From Azospirillum sp. TSH58 (GTDB lineage: Bacteria > Pseudomonadota > Alphaproteobacteria > Azospirillales > Azospirillaceae): a stretch of 64,000 nt of DNA. The notes under the pieces are model-generated. The model saw nothing but the letters and a program-made list of their open reading frames with translations. It did no database searches and was not told the DNA's origin. The position numbers and the translations under genes are program-made. The stretch lies in NCBI RefSeq assembly GCF_003119115.1, contig NZ_CP022364.1:1140501-1204500 (forward strand), given 5' to 3'. Shown piece after piece: positions 19,678-33,870 of the stretch (the first letter of the stretch is position 1; every line of letters begins with the position of its first letter).

Positions 19678-19745
19678 GGGCTTTGAGTTCGGGAACGGGT
19701 TGGTCCAGAATGCCGGCCCGTTCCCCCCAAGCCCCCGAGTCCATC

Positions 19746-20624
19746 ATGCCGAAGCCGACGACCCCGCGCGGCCGTCCGCCCGCCCCGTCCCCTGCCCACC
19801 CCTCCCCTGCCCGCCCCTCCCGTCCGGGTCCGGCCCGCGCCGGCAAGGACGCGCGCCGGGAGGAGCCGCGGGAGGAGCCGGGAAAGCTGTTCCGCGTCGC
19901 CGGCCTGTCCGCCGTCTCCGCCCTGTTCGCCCATGACGCGGCGCGGGTGGAGCGGCTGTTCTTCGAGGAGCGGCTGAAGGCGAAGACCGGCGACTTCTGC
20001 AAGGCGATGGCCGCGGCGCGCAAGCCCTACCGCATGGTCGAGGCCGACGAGCTGGCGAAGGTCGCCGGAACGGTGCTGCACGGCGGCGTGGTCGCGCTGA
20101 TCGCGCCGCGCCCGGTGCCCGCCTTCGACACCGAGGCGGCGAAGCGCTGGGCGACGGACGGGCAGCCGCTGCTGATCCTGGATGGGGTCGGCAACCCGCA
20201 CAATCTGGGCGCCATCCTGCGCACCGCCGCCTTCTTCGGCCTGCGGCGCGTCGTGGTGTCGGACCATCCCGGACAGGCCCTGCCGTCGGAATCCGCCTAC
20301 CGGGTGGCCGAGGGCGGCTTCGAATGGGTGGAGCTGTACCAGGCGGCCAACCTGCCGGCGGTTCTGAAGCGGCTGCGCGAGTCCTACCGGGTGGCCGGAA
20401 CGGCGCTGGGCCGGGGCCGGGCGGTGGTCACCGACCCGGCGGCCCTCGCCAAGGGCGAACGGCCCGCCGCCGTCGTGCTGGGCAACGAGGAGGACGGGCT
20501 TCCACCCGCCACCCTCGCCGCCTGCGAGGACATCCTGACCCTGCCGGGCACGGGCCGCATCCAGTCGCTGAACGTCGCGGCGACCGCGGCCATCCTCATC
20601 CACGCGCTGGCGAAGCCGGGCTGA
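19746..20624 (+). CDS. SpoU/TrmH-family RNA 2'-O-methyltransferase
   Basis: 292 residues. A Pro/Arg-rich basic N-terminal tail of about 45 residues, a substrate-binding domain (LFRVAGLSAVSALFAHDAAR), then the knotted methyltransferase domain with motif 1 LDGVGNPHNLGAILRTAAFFG, motif 2 VVLGNEEDGLP and motif 3 IQSLNVAATAAILIH. It should methylate a ribose in rRNA or tRNA; which one is not readable from the sequence. The start is unsure: ATG 19710, 12 codons upstream and in frame, has a slightly better ribosome site. Confidence 0.88.
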   Translation: MPKPTTPRGRPPAPSPAHPSPARPSRPGPARAGKDARREEPREEPGKLFRVAGLSAVSALFAHDAARVERLFFEERLKAKTGDFCKAMAAARKPYRMVEADELAKVAGTVLHGGVVALIAPRPVPAFDTEAAKRWATDGQPLLILDGVGNPHNLGAILRTAAFFGLRRVVVSDHPGQALPSESAYRVAEGGFEWVELYQAANLPAVLKRLRESYRVAGTALGRGRAVVTDPAALAKGERPAAVVLGNEEDGLPPATLAACEDILTLPGTGRIQSLNVAATAAILIHALAKPG

Positions 20625-20646
20625 CGGCCGGACCGGAGGCTGCGCC

Positions 20647-21090
20647 TCAGCCGCCCAGGGCGATGATCAGGATCAGCGCCACCACGATGACCGAGACGAC
20701 GGGCAGCATGTCCACCCCGCCGCGGTCCCAGGTCGGCGCCCGGCGCGAGCCGTGGTGCCCGCCGTGGGCGTGGCCCAGCCCCTCGTCGGCCCAGCCATGA
20801 ACGGACGGGCGGGCGCCGGGGGCGGACACGGCGGGCGCCGCCGGGCTGGCGATGGTGACCACCCCGGCCCCGCGCTCGTAGTCGCCGCCGCCGCGCGGAC
20901 GCTTCAGCCGTTCGTCGGTCAGCTCCACGTCGATGCCCGCGGCCTCCAGCCGCTCCACCACCACGGCGACCTCCTCCGGGGTCATCGTCTCCACCGGCAC
21001 GTCCTGGCCGAGCTGCTCGATGCCGAGCCGGTTGCCGTGCTGGCGCCCCTTGTCAATCAGGCGCTGGAGGGTGGCGTCGTCGATCGTCAT
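20647..21090 (-). CDS. membrane-anchored protein with a sigma-70 region 1.1-like domain
   Basis: 147 residues. The first 60 ([50 protein letters not shown]) closely resemble region 1.1 of RpoD, the acidic DNA-mimic domain that masks DNA binding by free sigma-70. A linker with Gly, Pro and a His-rich HAHGGHHG patch follows, then one C-terminal helix ([20 protein letters not shown]). No other sigma regions are present. It may tether a region 1.1 mimic to the membrane; function unknown. Convergent with trmH. The similarity was judged by eye only. Confidence 0.7.
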   Translation of the reverse strand: MTIDDATLQRLIDKGRQHGNRLGIEQLGQDVPVETMTPEEVAVVVERLEAAGIDVELTDERLKRPRGGGDYERGAGVVTIASPAAPAVSAPGARPSVHGWADEGLGHAHGGHHGSRRAPTWDRGGVDMLPVVSVIVVALILIIALGG

Positions 21091-21242
21091 GGTTCGTCTC
21101 CCCGCGGTTCCACCTTGGACTGAACATTCCGAAGGGTAAACACGCCGGGCCGCGGAAGGCTCCCGCGCAAAGGCGCCGACTTGCCTCCAGGGCGGTGCGA
21201 CCCGACATAATCCCCAAATCCTACGCCATCGGAGAGGCCGAG

Positions 21243-21884
21243 ATGCTCGGAATGTTCATGCGCAAGCCCCTGGCGCTGCCCAGCGCGGAAGAGGCGTTGC
21301 CCGGACGCGACACGCCGGTTCCCGTGCCGCCGCGCCACCACGTCAACGGCAACCCGCTGACCCCGCCCTATCCGGAGGGGCTGGAGGTCGCCGACTTCGG
21401 GCTCGGCTGCTTCTGGGGGGCGGAACGCAAGTTCTGGAAGGTGCCGGGGGTCTGGTCGACCATGGTCGGCTATCAGGGCGGCCACACGCCCAACCCGACC
21501 TACGAGGAGGTCTGCTCGGGCCGCACCGGCCACACCGAGGTGGTGCGCGTCGTCTACGACCCGGCCAAGGTCGGGTTCGAGGAGCTGCTGCGCGTCTTCT
21601 GGGAAGCGCACGACCCGACCCAGGGGATGCGCCAGGGCAACGACGTGGGCACCCAGTACCGCTCCGCCATCTACACCCACACGGACGCCCAGCGCGCCGC
21701 CGCCGAGGCCAGCCGCGAGTCCTATCAGGCCCGCCTGCGACAGGCCGGGTTCGGCCCGGTGACGACGGAGCTTCGCGAGGCCCCGCCCTTCTACTACGCC
21801 GAGGACTATCACCAGCAGTATCTGTCCAAGAATCCCGCGGGCTATTGCGGGCTGGGCGGGACCGGGGTGACCTGCGCGGGGTGA
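21243..21884 (+). CDS. msrA: peptide-methionine (S)-S-oxide reductase
   Basis: 213 residues. The catalytic [11 protein letters not shown] motif, the [15 protein letters not shown] block, the FWEAHDPTQ motif and the C-terminal recycling-Cys region ([12 protein letters not shown]) all match MsrA. It repairs oxidised methionine with thioredoxin as reductant; a thioredoxin reductase gene (trxB) lies elsewhere in the window. ATG 21243 follows GGAGAG; an in-frame GTG at 21195 lacks a good site. It is a monofunctional MsrA with no MsrB fusion. Confidence 0.95.
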   Translation: MLGMFMRKPLALPSAEEALPGRDTPVPVPPRHHVNGNPLTPPYPEGLEVADFGLGCFWGAERKFWKVPGVWSTMVGYQGGHTPNPTYEEVCSGRTGHTEVVRVVYDPAKVGFEELLRVFWEAHDPTQGMRQGNDVGTQYRSAIYTHTDAQRAAAEASRESYQARLRQAGFGPVTTELREAPPFYYAEDYHQQYLSKNPAGYCGLGGTGVTCAG

Positions 21885-21886
21885 GA

Positions 21887-21923
21887 GGGCGGGGCGCCCG
21901 CCTGTCGGGCGCCTACCCCGCCC
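21887..21923. terminator. stem-loop between convergent msrA and unknown gene A
   Basis: GGGCGGGG-CGCCCG pairs with CGGGCG-CCTA-CCCCGCCC (14 pairs with a 4-base bulge). It overlaps the last codons of the minus-strand gene and can serve both directions. Confidence 0.55.
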
Positions 21924-23061
21924 CGACTCCCAGAAAGGCGCCGATGGATTGGACGTTGCCGCCCAGGACGACCGGGACGCCCGGCGCCGAGACGGTCCGG
22001 ATGGTCATGCCCGAGGATGCCCCGAAGCTGACGGTGGTCTGCGCCATGCCGCTCGGCAGGTAGAAAGGCCAGAGGCCGAGCGGGGCGAAGGTTCCGATGA
22101 TGGCTTGGTCGAGGGGCGAAAAGACCGCGTCCGAGGTGATCGTGATGTCGACGCCCTTCGCCGCCGCCAGCGATGCCATGATCCGCGGAAGGCTGCCGTC
22201 GGCGCCGAAGACCTCGTCCCAGGCAGGGTGCGCCGGATCGGGCCAGGGCGGCGTGGACGGGTTGGCGTAGGCCGTCGCGAAGGTCGAGGAGTCGTACCAG
22301 GGACCGGGCGTGAGCGGCCAGGTGACCAGTCCCGACACATTGACCGATGCCTGCACATGACTTTGCGAGAAAATCAGGCTTTGGCGGTTGCCTGGTGGGG
22401 CCCCGCTCCAAAGCCCGTTGCCGACGGTGTCGACACCGCCGGTCCAGGACCCGGACACATCGCCGTTGGCCGTCCTGCTGTCGAAGCGGAAGGATTTGGC
22501 GACGCCATGGGCCAGGCTTTGGACCAGTTGGGCGTAGCTTTCCCCGAAATTCGCAGGCTGTCCGTTCGGGCCGACATACGGCTCCAGCGCCGCCTGGGCC
22601 GAGCCGATCAGGGCCATCACCGCGAGATCCTGCTGCCCCACATTGGCGACCGTCGGCGCGTTGGTCATCGCCCAGATCAGGAACAGCGACGGCAATTGCT
22701 GGGCGGACGGCTGAGGGCTGAGCGTCGCAAGATAAGCGGTCCACTCCTCATAGGTGTCGTCGCCGATGTCCTTCTTGAAGCAGGATTCGGGAAAGCTCAG
22801 CTGGCCGACGATGGACGCATAAATGTCGAAGAAGCGTTCCAGGCTGATGCCGTAGGTGTTTGCCGTGAGGGAACGCGGCGGAATTTCCTGGCCGTAACGC
22901 CACAGCCCCGGGTTCGTCTGAGGAACGACGAAGGTCGGCTGAAGGAGCTGGAACGCCGCGGACGTGAGATTGAGCGAGTGGACGACGGAATTGTACCAGC
23001 GGTTCTGAAGCCCTTCCATGCCGGCTGGCGCGTCCGCAGAGGCTTCGTGCAGGCGTAACAT
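21913..23061 (-). CDS. unrecognised protein A, paralogue of the next gene
   Basis: 382 residues with no signal peptide, membrane helix or family I recognise. It shares a full-length pattern with the gene upstream: LQN.WYN near the start, F.D.Y..IV..L, DIG.D....W..Y, NAPTVANVG.QDL, PGPWY.SS, a DITITSDA stretch, GLWPFY, and VVLGGNV near the end. The start ATG 23061 follows a strong GGGAGAA site, and its MLRL opening aligns with MFRL of the paralogue. The Trp/Tyr-rich, low-charge composition recalls proteins that are secreted or bind surfaces, but no export signal is seen. Function unknown. Confidence 0.75.
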   Translation of the reverse strand: MLRLHEASADAPAGMEGLQNRWYNSVVHSLNLTSAAFQLLQPTFVVPQTNPGLWRYGQEIPPRSLTANTYGISLERFFDIYASIVGQLSFPESCFKKDIGDDTYEEWTAYLATLSPQPSAQQLPSLFLIWAMTNAPTVANVGQQDLAVMALIGSAQAALEPYVGPNGQPANFGESYAQLVQSLAHGVAKSFRFDSRTANGDVSGSWTGGVDTVGNGLWSGAPPGNRQSLIFSQSHVQASVNVSGLVTWPLTPGPWYDSSTFATAYANPSTPPWPDPAHPAWDEVFGADGSLPRIMASLAAAKGVDITITSDAVFSPLDQAIIGTFAPLGLWPFYLPSGMAQTTVSFGASSGMTIRTVSAPGVPVVLGGNVQSIGAFLGVGAG

Positions 23062-23160
23062 CGCGTTCTCCCAAGTTCCGTCCGGAGCGTCATGAAGCGA
23101 AGGGAACCGGCCGCAGGCACGGCCGGTCCCCATTCGCCGCGGTCTCAGCGGGCTGCGCCC

Positions 23161-24387
23161 TCAGGCCAGGGCCAGCGCCTTGTCCGACACCGCCTTCAGG
23201 GCGGCGGTCGAATGGCCCAGATAGGTCTGGACCGGCAGGACGTTGCCGCCCAGGACGATCGGAACCCCGGGATCGCTGGTGATGGTGACGGTCATGTTGC
23301 CGTTCTGGTTGAAGGACACCGACGTCGAGGAGCCGCTGCCCGACCCGCTGGTGTAGAACGGCCACAGGCCGGACGACTTGTTGTTGTTGATGACGCTCTG
23401 GTCATTGGCATCGAACCTGGCGTCCGACGTGACCTCGATGTACATCGTGTCGGCGACGATCAGGTTGACCATGAAGCGGGTGGTCGTGCCGGTGGCCGGA
23501 TCGAACACCGTCTTCCAGCTGGGAAGGCCCCCCTGCTTCCACGGCGGCGAAGCGGAGCTGGAGTAGGCGAGCCCCATCGCCGAGGAGCTGTACCAGTTGC
23601 CCGGCGACGCGGCGAAGGTCAGGACGTGCCGGAAGGACGCCTTGGTGATCTGCACGTTGCTGGCGGCGAATTTCGTGCTCTGGGACGACGACGAGCTGCT
23701 GCCGCCCCACAGTCCGAAGAACCCCGAATTGCCGCCCTTCGACCAGCTGCTCGACACGTTGCTGTTCATGGTCGAGCTGGAGAAGGTGAACGAGCGGGAC
23801 GGCGCCTGCGACAGCTGCTGGACGAGCACCGAATAGCCGGCGTTCCAATCCGGCGGCGGCGCCGGCGGCGTCTGGAAGGGCACGCTGGTGTAGGGCATCA
23901 GCGCCAGGCTGGCGGCGCTGACGGTCTCGAGCAGCATCGCCGACAGGTCCTGCGCCCCGACATTCGCCACCGTCGGCGCGTTGATCATCGCCCATTGGAA
24001 GAAGGTGCTGGGAAGCTGGTTGGCCGCCGGCGGGGGCACGATGCCGGCGATGTAGCTCTTCCAGGCCCTGAAGTTGTCCGGCCCGATGTCCGCCTCGAAG
24101 GTGTTCGGCGGCGCGACCAGCGAGCTGATGATGCCCTTGTAGTTGGAGAAGAACTGGTTGCCGCCGCTCGCGATGTAATTCTGCGTCAGCGACAGCGGCG
24201 GGATGTTGTTGAAGTAATCCCACAACAGCGTGTTGTTGTTGGCCACCAGAGGCGGCGACGGCTGCAGAATTTGGAACGTGTTCTGCGACAGGCCAAGCCC
24301 TTGGCACAGCCCGTTATAGAAACCATTTTGCAGATCAAGAAAAGATGACACCGCTTCCTCCATTATTTTGTGGTCAAGCCTAAACAT
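23161..24387 (-). CDS. unrecognised protein B, paralogue of gene A
   Basis: 408 residues, about 30 percent identical to gene A by eye over the whole length. It is richer in Ser and Asn (a run GGSSSSSSQS, and NNNKSSGLWPFY) and lacks membrane segments or a signal peptide. The start is inferred from alignment with gene A; ATG 24387 has no clear ribosome site, and GTG 24396 and ATG 24363 are alternatives within a frame bounded by a stop at 24412-24414. The AT-rich upstream flank contrasts with the rest of the window and suggests acquisition. The pair is probably a two-gene unit (99-base gap), with B first. Confidence 0.7.
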   Translation of the reverse strand: MFRLDHKIMEEAVSSFLDLQNGFYNGLCQGLGLSQNTFQILQPSPPLVANNNTLLWDYFNNIPPLSLTQNYIASGGNQFFSNYKGIISSLVAPPNTFEADIGPDNFRAWKSYIAGIVPPPAANQLPSTFFQWAMINAPTVANVGAQDLSAMLLETVSAASLALMPYTSVPFQTPPAPPPDWNAGYSVLVQQLSQAPSRSFTFSSSTMNSNVSSSWSKGGNSGFFGLWGGSSSSSSQSTKFAASNVQITKASFRHVLTFAASPGNWYSSSAMGLAYSSSASPPWKQGGLPSWKTVFDPATGTTTRFMVNLIVADTMYIEVTSDARFDANDQSVINNNKSSGLWPFYTSGSGSGSSTSVSFNQNGNMTVTITSDPGVPIVLGGNVLPVQTYLGHSTAALKAVSDKALALA

Positions 24388-24790
24388 GATAAGCACGACA
24401 AAAATCTTATATCATCTCCCTCACAAACAATCAACAAATAAGAATCATTTTGGTAAAGAGTACAACTGCATGAATCATCATTATCATCAACGATTATATT
24501 TTGATTTTGATTTGCACATCGGCGTATGAAGTCTTGCCGATTCCTTAGTTTGTGAATTATCGACTGGCGGTAAAAACACGCTCCACTGCAACAGCTTACG
24601 GTCCGACGCACATGCGGATGACGGATCGGAGCCCACGGACACACCGCTCGGGAATCCTTGTCCGGCCCCTGGGCGACGTCGCCCTTGCGGTTGCGCCTGC
24701 CCGCCCCTTCCGGGTATGGTTCCGGCGGTCCATGAAAGCTCCAGGGGGTAGCCCCGCGGGGCGCCGCCCGAGACATTCCGCGCCCAATCC
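24388..24790. other. gene-free region, AT-rich in its first half
   Basis: About 400 bases between divergent genes. From 24350 to about 24560 the sequence is strikingly AT-rich for this window (for example a TTATTTTG and a TATTTTGATTTTGATTTG stretch); the rest is normal GC. It must hold the promoters for unknown gene B (minus) and the PAS gene (plus). No specific operator was recognised. Confidence 0.6.
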
Positions 24791-25557
24791 ATGATCAAGG
24801 AAAGAACCGAGCTGGCGACGCCGCACCTGAGCGGCCTGCTTGACTTCTGGCTCACCAAATGCATCGGCGGGAAGCCGCCGGTGTCGAGCACCGTCGCCCC
24901 GGCCGACTTGCGGCCGTGGAAGGATAATATTGTGATTTTCGAGGTCATCGGCGACGACGACTTCGTTTATTCCTATTACGGCCAGTCGCTCGCCGCGGCC
25001 TTCGGGCACTCGCGCCTGGGCGCCACGCTGGACGATCTGCCGGAGGAGCAGCGGGCCATCCTGCGCCCCGAATACGCCGCGCTCCTGCGCGAGCGGCTGC
25101 CGGTCGCCCGTGTCTACACCGCCGATTTCAGCGGCGTCATGCGGACCTGGGAGCGGCTGGCCCTGCCGATGTCCAGCGATGGCGAGACCATCGACAAGAT
25201 CCTGGTCGCCGCCTACGAACTGCCGCCGGACGAACCGCCCTGCGCCGCGCTCACCCCCGACACCGTGGAGATTGAGGCGGAGGATGAGGCGGAGGTGGCG
25301 ATCGACGAGCCGGATGCTCCGGACGACGGCAGGTCGGACGATGACGGGCCGGACGACGACGCACCGGCCGCGGACGACACGGGGGACCGCAGGTCCGAGG
25401 TCCTTGCGGACGACGGCGCCGACTTCGGCGCCGAAATCGGCAACGACACGGACGAGGCCGCGGACGGCGAAGCCGAGACCGAAGCCGACCACGACGACAC
25501 CGCCGCCACCGACGACGACGAATCCCTCTCCACCGAACAGAAACCGGGAGCCCCGGC

Positions 25558-25561
<4 letters not shown>
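24791..25561 (+). CDS. PAS_5-type protein with long acidic tail
   Basis: 256 residues. The first 150 fit the PAS_5 family common in Rhodospirillales ([56 protein letters not shown]). The last 100 residues are mostly Asp, Glu and Ala and surely disordered. The stop overlaps the FtsK start in an ATGA junction, so both are co-translated. No output domain is seen, so it may sense a ligand and pass a signal by protein contact. The link to FtsK is inferred from position and the shared acidic linker. Confidence 0.82.
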
Positions 25562-27633
<2,072 letters not shown>

Positions 27634-27650
27634 AAACAGGAGAAGGGGTG

Positions 27651-28142
27651 ATGAAGGCGCATTTCGACCGGTTCGCGCGCTACAACCGCTGGGCCAACCG
27701 CCGCCTCTATGCGGTGGCGGCCGGGCTGTCGGATGCCCAGTACCGCGAGGACCGGGGCGCCTTCTTCCGCTCGGTGCAGGGCACGCTGAACCACATCCTG
27801 GTGGCCGACCGGGTGTGGCTGAGCCGCATCGAGGGGGAGGGGCCGACGCCCTTCGCCCTGGACGAGATCCTGTATGACGGGTTCGACGCGCTGCGCGCCG
27901 CCCGCGAGGCGGAGGACGAGCGCATCATCCGCGTCGTGGCGGAGCAGGAGGAGGCGCGCTTCGCCGCGGACCTCCACTACCACTCGCTGGCCGGGCAGGC
28001 CTTCTCCCTGCCCTTCTCCGCGGTGCTGGCCCATGTCTTCAACCACCAGACCCACCACCGCGGGCAGGCGCACACCCTGCTGACGCAGTTCGGGCTGGCC
28101 GCGCCCAGCATCGACTTCGCCTATTTCCTGTTAAACAAGTAG
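27651..28142 (+). CDS. DinB/YfiT-like four-helix metal protein
   Basis: 163 residues. The DinB fold is shown by FDRFARYNRWANRRLY at the start, LNHILVADRVWLSRIEG (first metal His), and FNHQTHHRGQAHTLL (the last two His ligands). These proteins bind a divalent metal; many act as thiol-dependent transferases, but the substrate here is unknown. ATG 27651 lies after AGGAGAAGGGG; the GTG at 27648 is in frame. It follows ftsK by 17 bases and may be co-transcribed. Confidence 0.9.
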   Translation: MKAHFDRFARYNRWANRRLYAVAAGLSDAQYREDRGAFFRSVQGTLNHILVADRVWLSRIEGEGPTPFALDEILYDGFDALRAAREAEDERIIRVVAEQEEARFAADLHYHSLAGQAFSLPFSAVLAHVFNHQTHHRGQAHTLLTQFGLAAPSIDFAYFLLNK

Positions 28143-28166
28143 GCGCTCCGGCCTTACCCCGGCCCG

Positions 28167-28895
28167 TCACATGCGCGACGGCGACAGGCGGAACTCCACC
28201 ACGCGACTGGTGCGGGCGAGCTTGTCGATCAGCTCCATCGGGTCCGGCCTGCCGTTGGCCTGGAGCGTGAGCTGATATTCCAGGTGGCCGCTGCCGTTGC
28301 GCAGGTGGAAGGCCCAGGACACGATCTCGTAGCCGTGCTCCAGCGCCTTGACGCGGAGCATCTCCGCCGGGGGCGCGTGATCGCGCTCGAAGACCAGCAT
28401 CACCTGGACCACCGTGTGGTGGGGCAGCACCGCCTCCAGCCGGCGGAAGGCGCTCATCACCAGGATGACCAGGAAGGTCGCGCCGATGGCGGCGGCGTAG
28501 AAGCCCAGCCCGATGGTCACCCCGATCGCCGCCGCCGTCCAGATCGACGCCGCGGTGGACAGGCCGCGGATGGAGAAGCCATCCCGCATGATGACCCCGG
28601 CGCCGAGGAAGCCGATGCCGGTCACGATGCCCTGGACGACCCGCGTCGGGTCGCCGCCCCCGCCGCTGCCGCTCCCGATACCGCCGTACCACAGGCCGGG
28701 ATAGGCGTTGACCACGGTCAGCGCCGTCGAGGCGAGGCAGACCAGCGCGTAGGTGCGCATCCCCGCCGCCCGCCCATGGAAGGAGCGCTCGTACCCCATC
28801 AGGATGCCGAGCCCCAGCGCCCCGACCAGATGCAGCAGGATGGCGCCGTTGACGATCAGTTCGGCGTGCGACCAATAGGCGGACAGGTTCTGCAT
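28167..28895 (-). CDS. MgtC/SapB family membrane protein
   Basis: 242 residues. Five N-terminal helices carry the family signature GILMGYERSFHGRAAGMRTYALV and GIGFLGAGVIMRDG..IRGLSTAASIW. A soluble C-terminal domain of about 90 residues follows. MgtC-like proteins affect magnesium homeostasis and inhibit ATP synthase in some pathogens; in soil bacteria the role is less clear. ATG 28895 has a strong GGGGAGGGG site. Convergent with the DinB gene. Confidence 0.92.
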   Translation of the reverse strand: MQNLSAYWSHAELIVNGAILLHLVGALGLGILMGYERSFHGRAAGMRTYALVCLASTALTVVNAYPGLWYGGIGSGSGGGGDPTRVVQGIVTGIGFLGAGVIMRDGFSIRGLSTAASIWTAAAIGVTIGLGFYAAAIGATFLVILVMSAFRRLEAVLPHHTVVQVMLVFERDHAPPAEMLRVKALEHGYEIVSWAFHLRNGSGHLEYQLTLQANGRPDPMELIDKLARTSRVVEFRLSPSRM

Positions 28896-28983
28896 GACGC
28901 CCCTCCCCCCGGGACGACCGGTCCCGGAACGCACAGTGTAGCGCCAATTGGTTGGCGAAGGGTCACCCTACCCCCCACAAACC

Positions 28984-29388
28984 CTACCCAAGCGCGCCCA
29001 GCGTCCAGCGGGCGAGCAGCGCCACCAGCATGCCCTCGGCGGTGGCCAGCATCAGCCGCAGCATCAGGCTCACGAGGTCGGTGAAGCGGTCGCGGCGGGG
29101 AAACACCTCGGCCAGCATGCCGGCGACGGCGCGGCGCAGGTTGAGGCTGACCAGCCCGATCACCAGCGCCACGGCGGCGGTGCCCACCACATAATAGAGC
29201 GCGCCCTTCCAGCCGGCGAAGCTCTGCGGGTTCTCCAGATAGAAGAGCGTGCCGACGACGATCCAGACGGCGGACGGCCAGACCCCCACCATGTCGGCGC
29301 CACCCGCCGGCTTGGCGCCGCCGGGCGCCGGGTCCGGCGGTCCGGACGGCGGTTCCCCCGGCGGGGGCTGCTGCGCGCTCCAGGGCAC
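28984..29388 (-). CDS. small membrane protein of unknown function
   Basis: 134 residues: a Pro/Gly-rich cytosolic N-terminus, then three hydrophobic segments (VWPSAVWIVVGTLFYL, ALYYVVGTAAVALVIGLVSL, LRLMLATAEGMLVALLARW). No family recognised. It starts 12 bases after the stop of the upstream PAS protein gene and is likely co-transcribed with it. Confidence 0.62.
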   Translation of the reverse strand: MPWSAQQPPPGEPPSGPPDPAPGGAKPAGGADMVGVWPSAVWIVVGTLFYLENPQSFAGWKGALYYVVGTAAVALVIGLVSLNLRRAVAGMLAEVFPRRDRFTDLVSLMLRLMLATAEGMLVALLARWTLGALG

Positions 29389-29400
29389 CGCCGCCTCCCG

Positions 29401-30216
29401 TCAGCCCCCCGGCACGTGCCGGAAGGCCAGCACGCGGGCCGGGCGGCCGTCCTCGTCGGACAGCGGCAGCAGCAGTTCGACGAAGCGCGCCCCCGGCAGC
29501 ATCGGGTCGTCGCGCACCAGAAGGCCGCGCGGCTCCCCCGTTTCCAGACAGGCGCGCAGGTCGGCGTTGAAGCGCTCCGCCGCTTCGGCGGGGTGGCAGT
29601 CGCTGACCGCGCGCGGCACCGCGCGCTGCCCGATCCGCCGCTGCACCGCCCGCCCGCAGGCGCGGTAGAGGAAGTCCTCGCCGCCGCGCAGCGGCTCCAT
29701 CAGGCACAGGCGCGGCACGCATTCGCGGATCTGCGCGGTGTCGATGTCACGCGCCTCCGGCATCGGGCGCCCGCGGCGGACGCGGCGCCAATGGACGTAG
29801 AGCAGGCTGGCGATCTGCGGGATCTGGTCGAGGTCCAGCGGCTCCGACCGGCAGACCGGCGGCGCGGGCGGCGGCGGCGGAACGGCGGGGGCCGCGGCCG
29901 GAACCGCGCGCACCGGCGCCGCGGCCACGGCCTCCGGAACCGGCTTCGGGGCCGGGGCCGGACGGCCGGCGAAGACCGGCTGCCGTTCCGGCCGCCCGCC
30001 ATGCTTCTTCAGCATCGGCAGCGGCGCCCAGGTCGGGCAGGTGTGGTAGGAGCGCGTGACCTTCCGGTAATCCTGGCTGGTCGCGGTCCGGCACTCCCCC
30101 TCCGCGCTGTAGCGGTCGACATGGACGAGCGTGTTGTCGTCCGACAGGGCGCGGTCGCCCCCCCACGAAACGCAGGCGGCGCAGGCGCGGCTGTCCTTGG
30201 CGAAAGCGTGGGTCAT
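29401..30216 (-). CDS. PAS_5 protein with an N-terminal four-cysteine module
   Basis: 271 residues. The N-terminal 65 residues carry four Cys (CAAC near 12-15, then SAEGECRTAT and YHTCPTWA), which could bind zinc or an iron-sulfur cluster. A Pro/Ala-rich linker follows, then a PAS_5 domain (LLYVHWRRVRRGRPMPEARD, DIDTAQIRECVPRLCLMEPL, DFLYRACGRAV). It may be a redox or metal-dependent sensor. No output domain. Together with the PAS protein at 24791 it gives two PAS_5 proteins within 5 kb. The Cys cluster interpretation is inference. Confidence 0.78.
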   Translation of the reverse strand: MTHAFAKDSRACAACVSWGGDRALSDDNTLVHVDRYSAEGECRTATSQDYRKVTRSYHTCPTWAPLPMLKKHGGRPERQPVFAGRPAPAPKPVPEAVAAAPVRAVPAAAPAVPPPPPAPPVCRSEPLDLDQIPQIASLLYVHWRRVRRGRPMPEARDIDTAQIRECVPRLCLMEPLRGGEDFLYRACGRAVQRRIGQRAVPRAVSDCHPAEAAERFNADLRACLETGEPRGLLVRDDPMLPGARFVELLLPLSDEDGRPARVLAFRHVPGG

Positions 30217-30536
30217 CGTGAGGCGCGAACTCCGGAGGCAATCAGGTCAGGTGTGCGGGCTTCTCCCGCTGGTCGATGTCGGAAAGCGCCGGGCTCCGGC
30301 GCACCCCGATTGATGACGCCCTTTCGGCGCGGGTTCAAGCCTTGCCTCGCCGCCCGCTGGCGATGTTTCAGACATGTGGCCCGTGCATCATCCCACCCCT
30401 TCCCCCGCGCCGCCTTGTTCCCTATAAAGGGGCCTCGCAACGACATATTGATCCGTGCCCCCTCACACCCGCGCCCCTGCCAAGGGGCCAATGGCGCGAG
30501 GGGGCTTTTGCTGCACGAACGTCGAGAAGCGGACCC
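30217..30536 (+). other. carB leader and promoter region
   Basis: 320 bases between divergent genes with no credible gene. It must contain promoters in both directions; the last 80 bases fold into the strong structure listed separately. A TATAAAGG sequence lies at about 30423-30430. Confidence 0.6.
30457..30510 (+). terminator. attenuator-like stem-loop in the carB leader
   Basis: GCCCCCTC (30457-30464) pairs with GAGGGGGC (30498-30505), extended by GCGCC/GGCGC and an inner CCCT/AGGG pairing, followed by TTTT. It sits 30 bases before the carB start, so if it terminates it would be inside the transcript. It could alternatively be a copy of the palindromic CCCCTC repeat family seen at 12641. 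Confidence 0.5.
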
Positions 30537-33788
<3,252 letters not shown>

Positions 33789-33795
33789 GGCGGTT

Positions 33796-33828
33796 TACGG
33801 CGCGGCGGACCTCCTCCGCCGCGCCGTA
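33796..33828 (+). terminator. carB terminator
   Basis: Perfect 14-base stem TACGGCGCGGCGGA / TCCGCCGCGCCGTA with a 5-base loop, followed by GCTTTCCC. It lies just after the carB stop. Confidence 0.75.
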
Positions 33829-33870
33829 GCTTTCCCAGGGCGCTGCGTCGGCATGGTGATGGATTGAACG

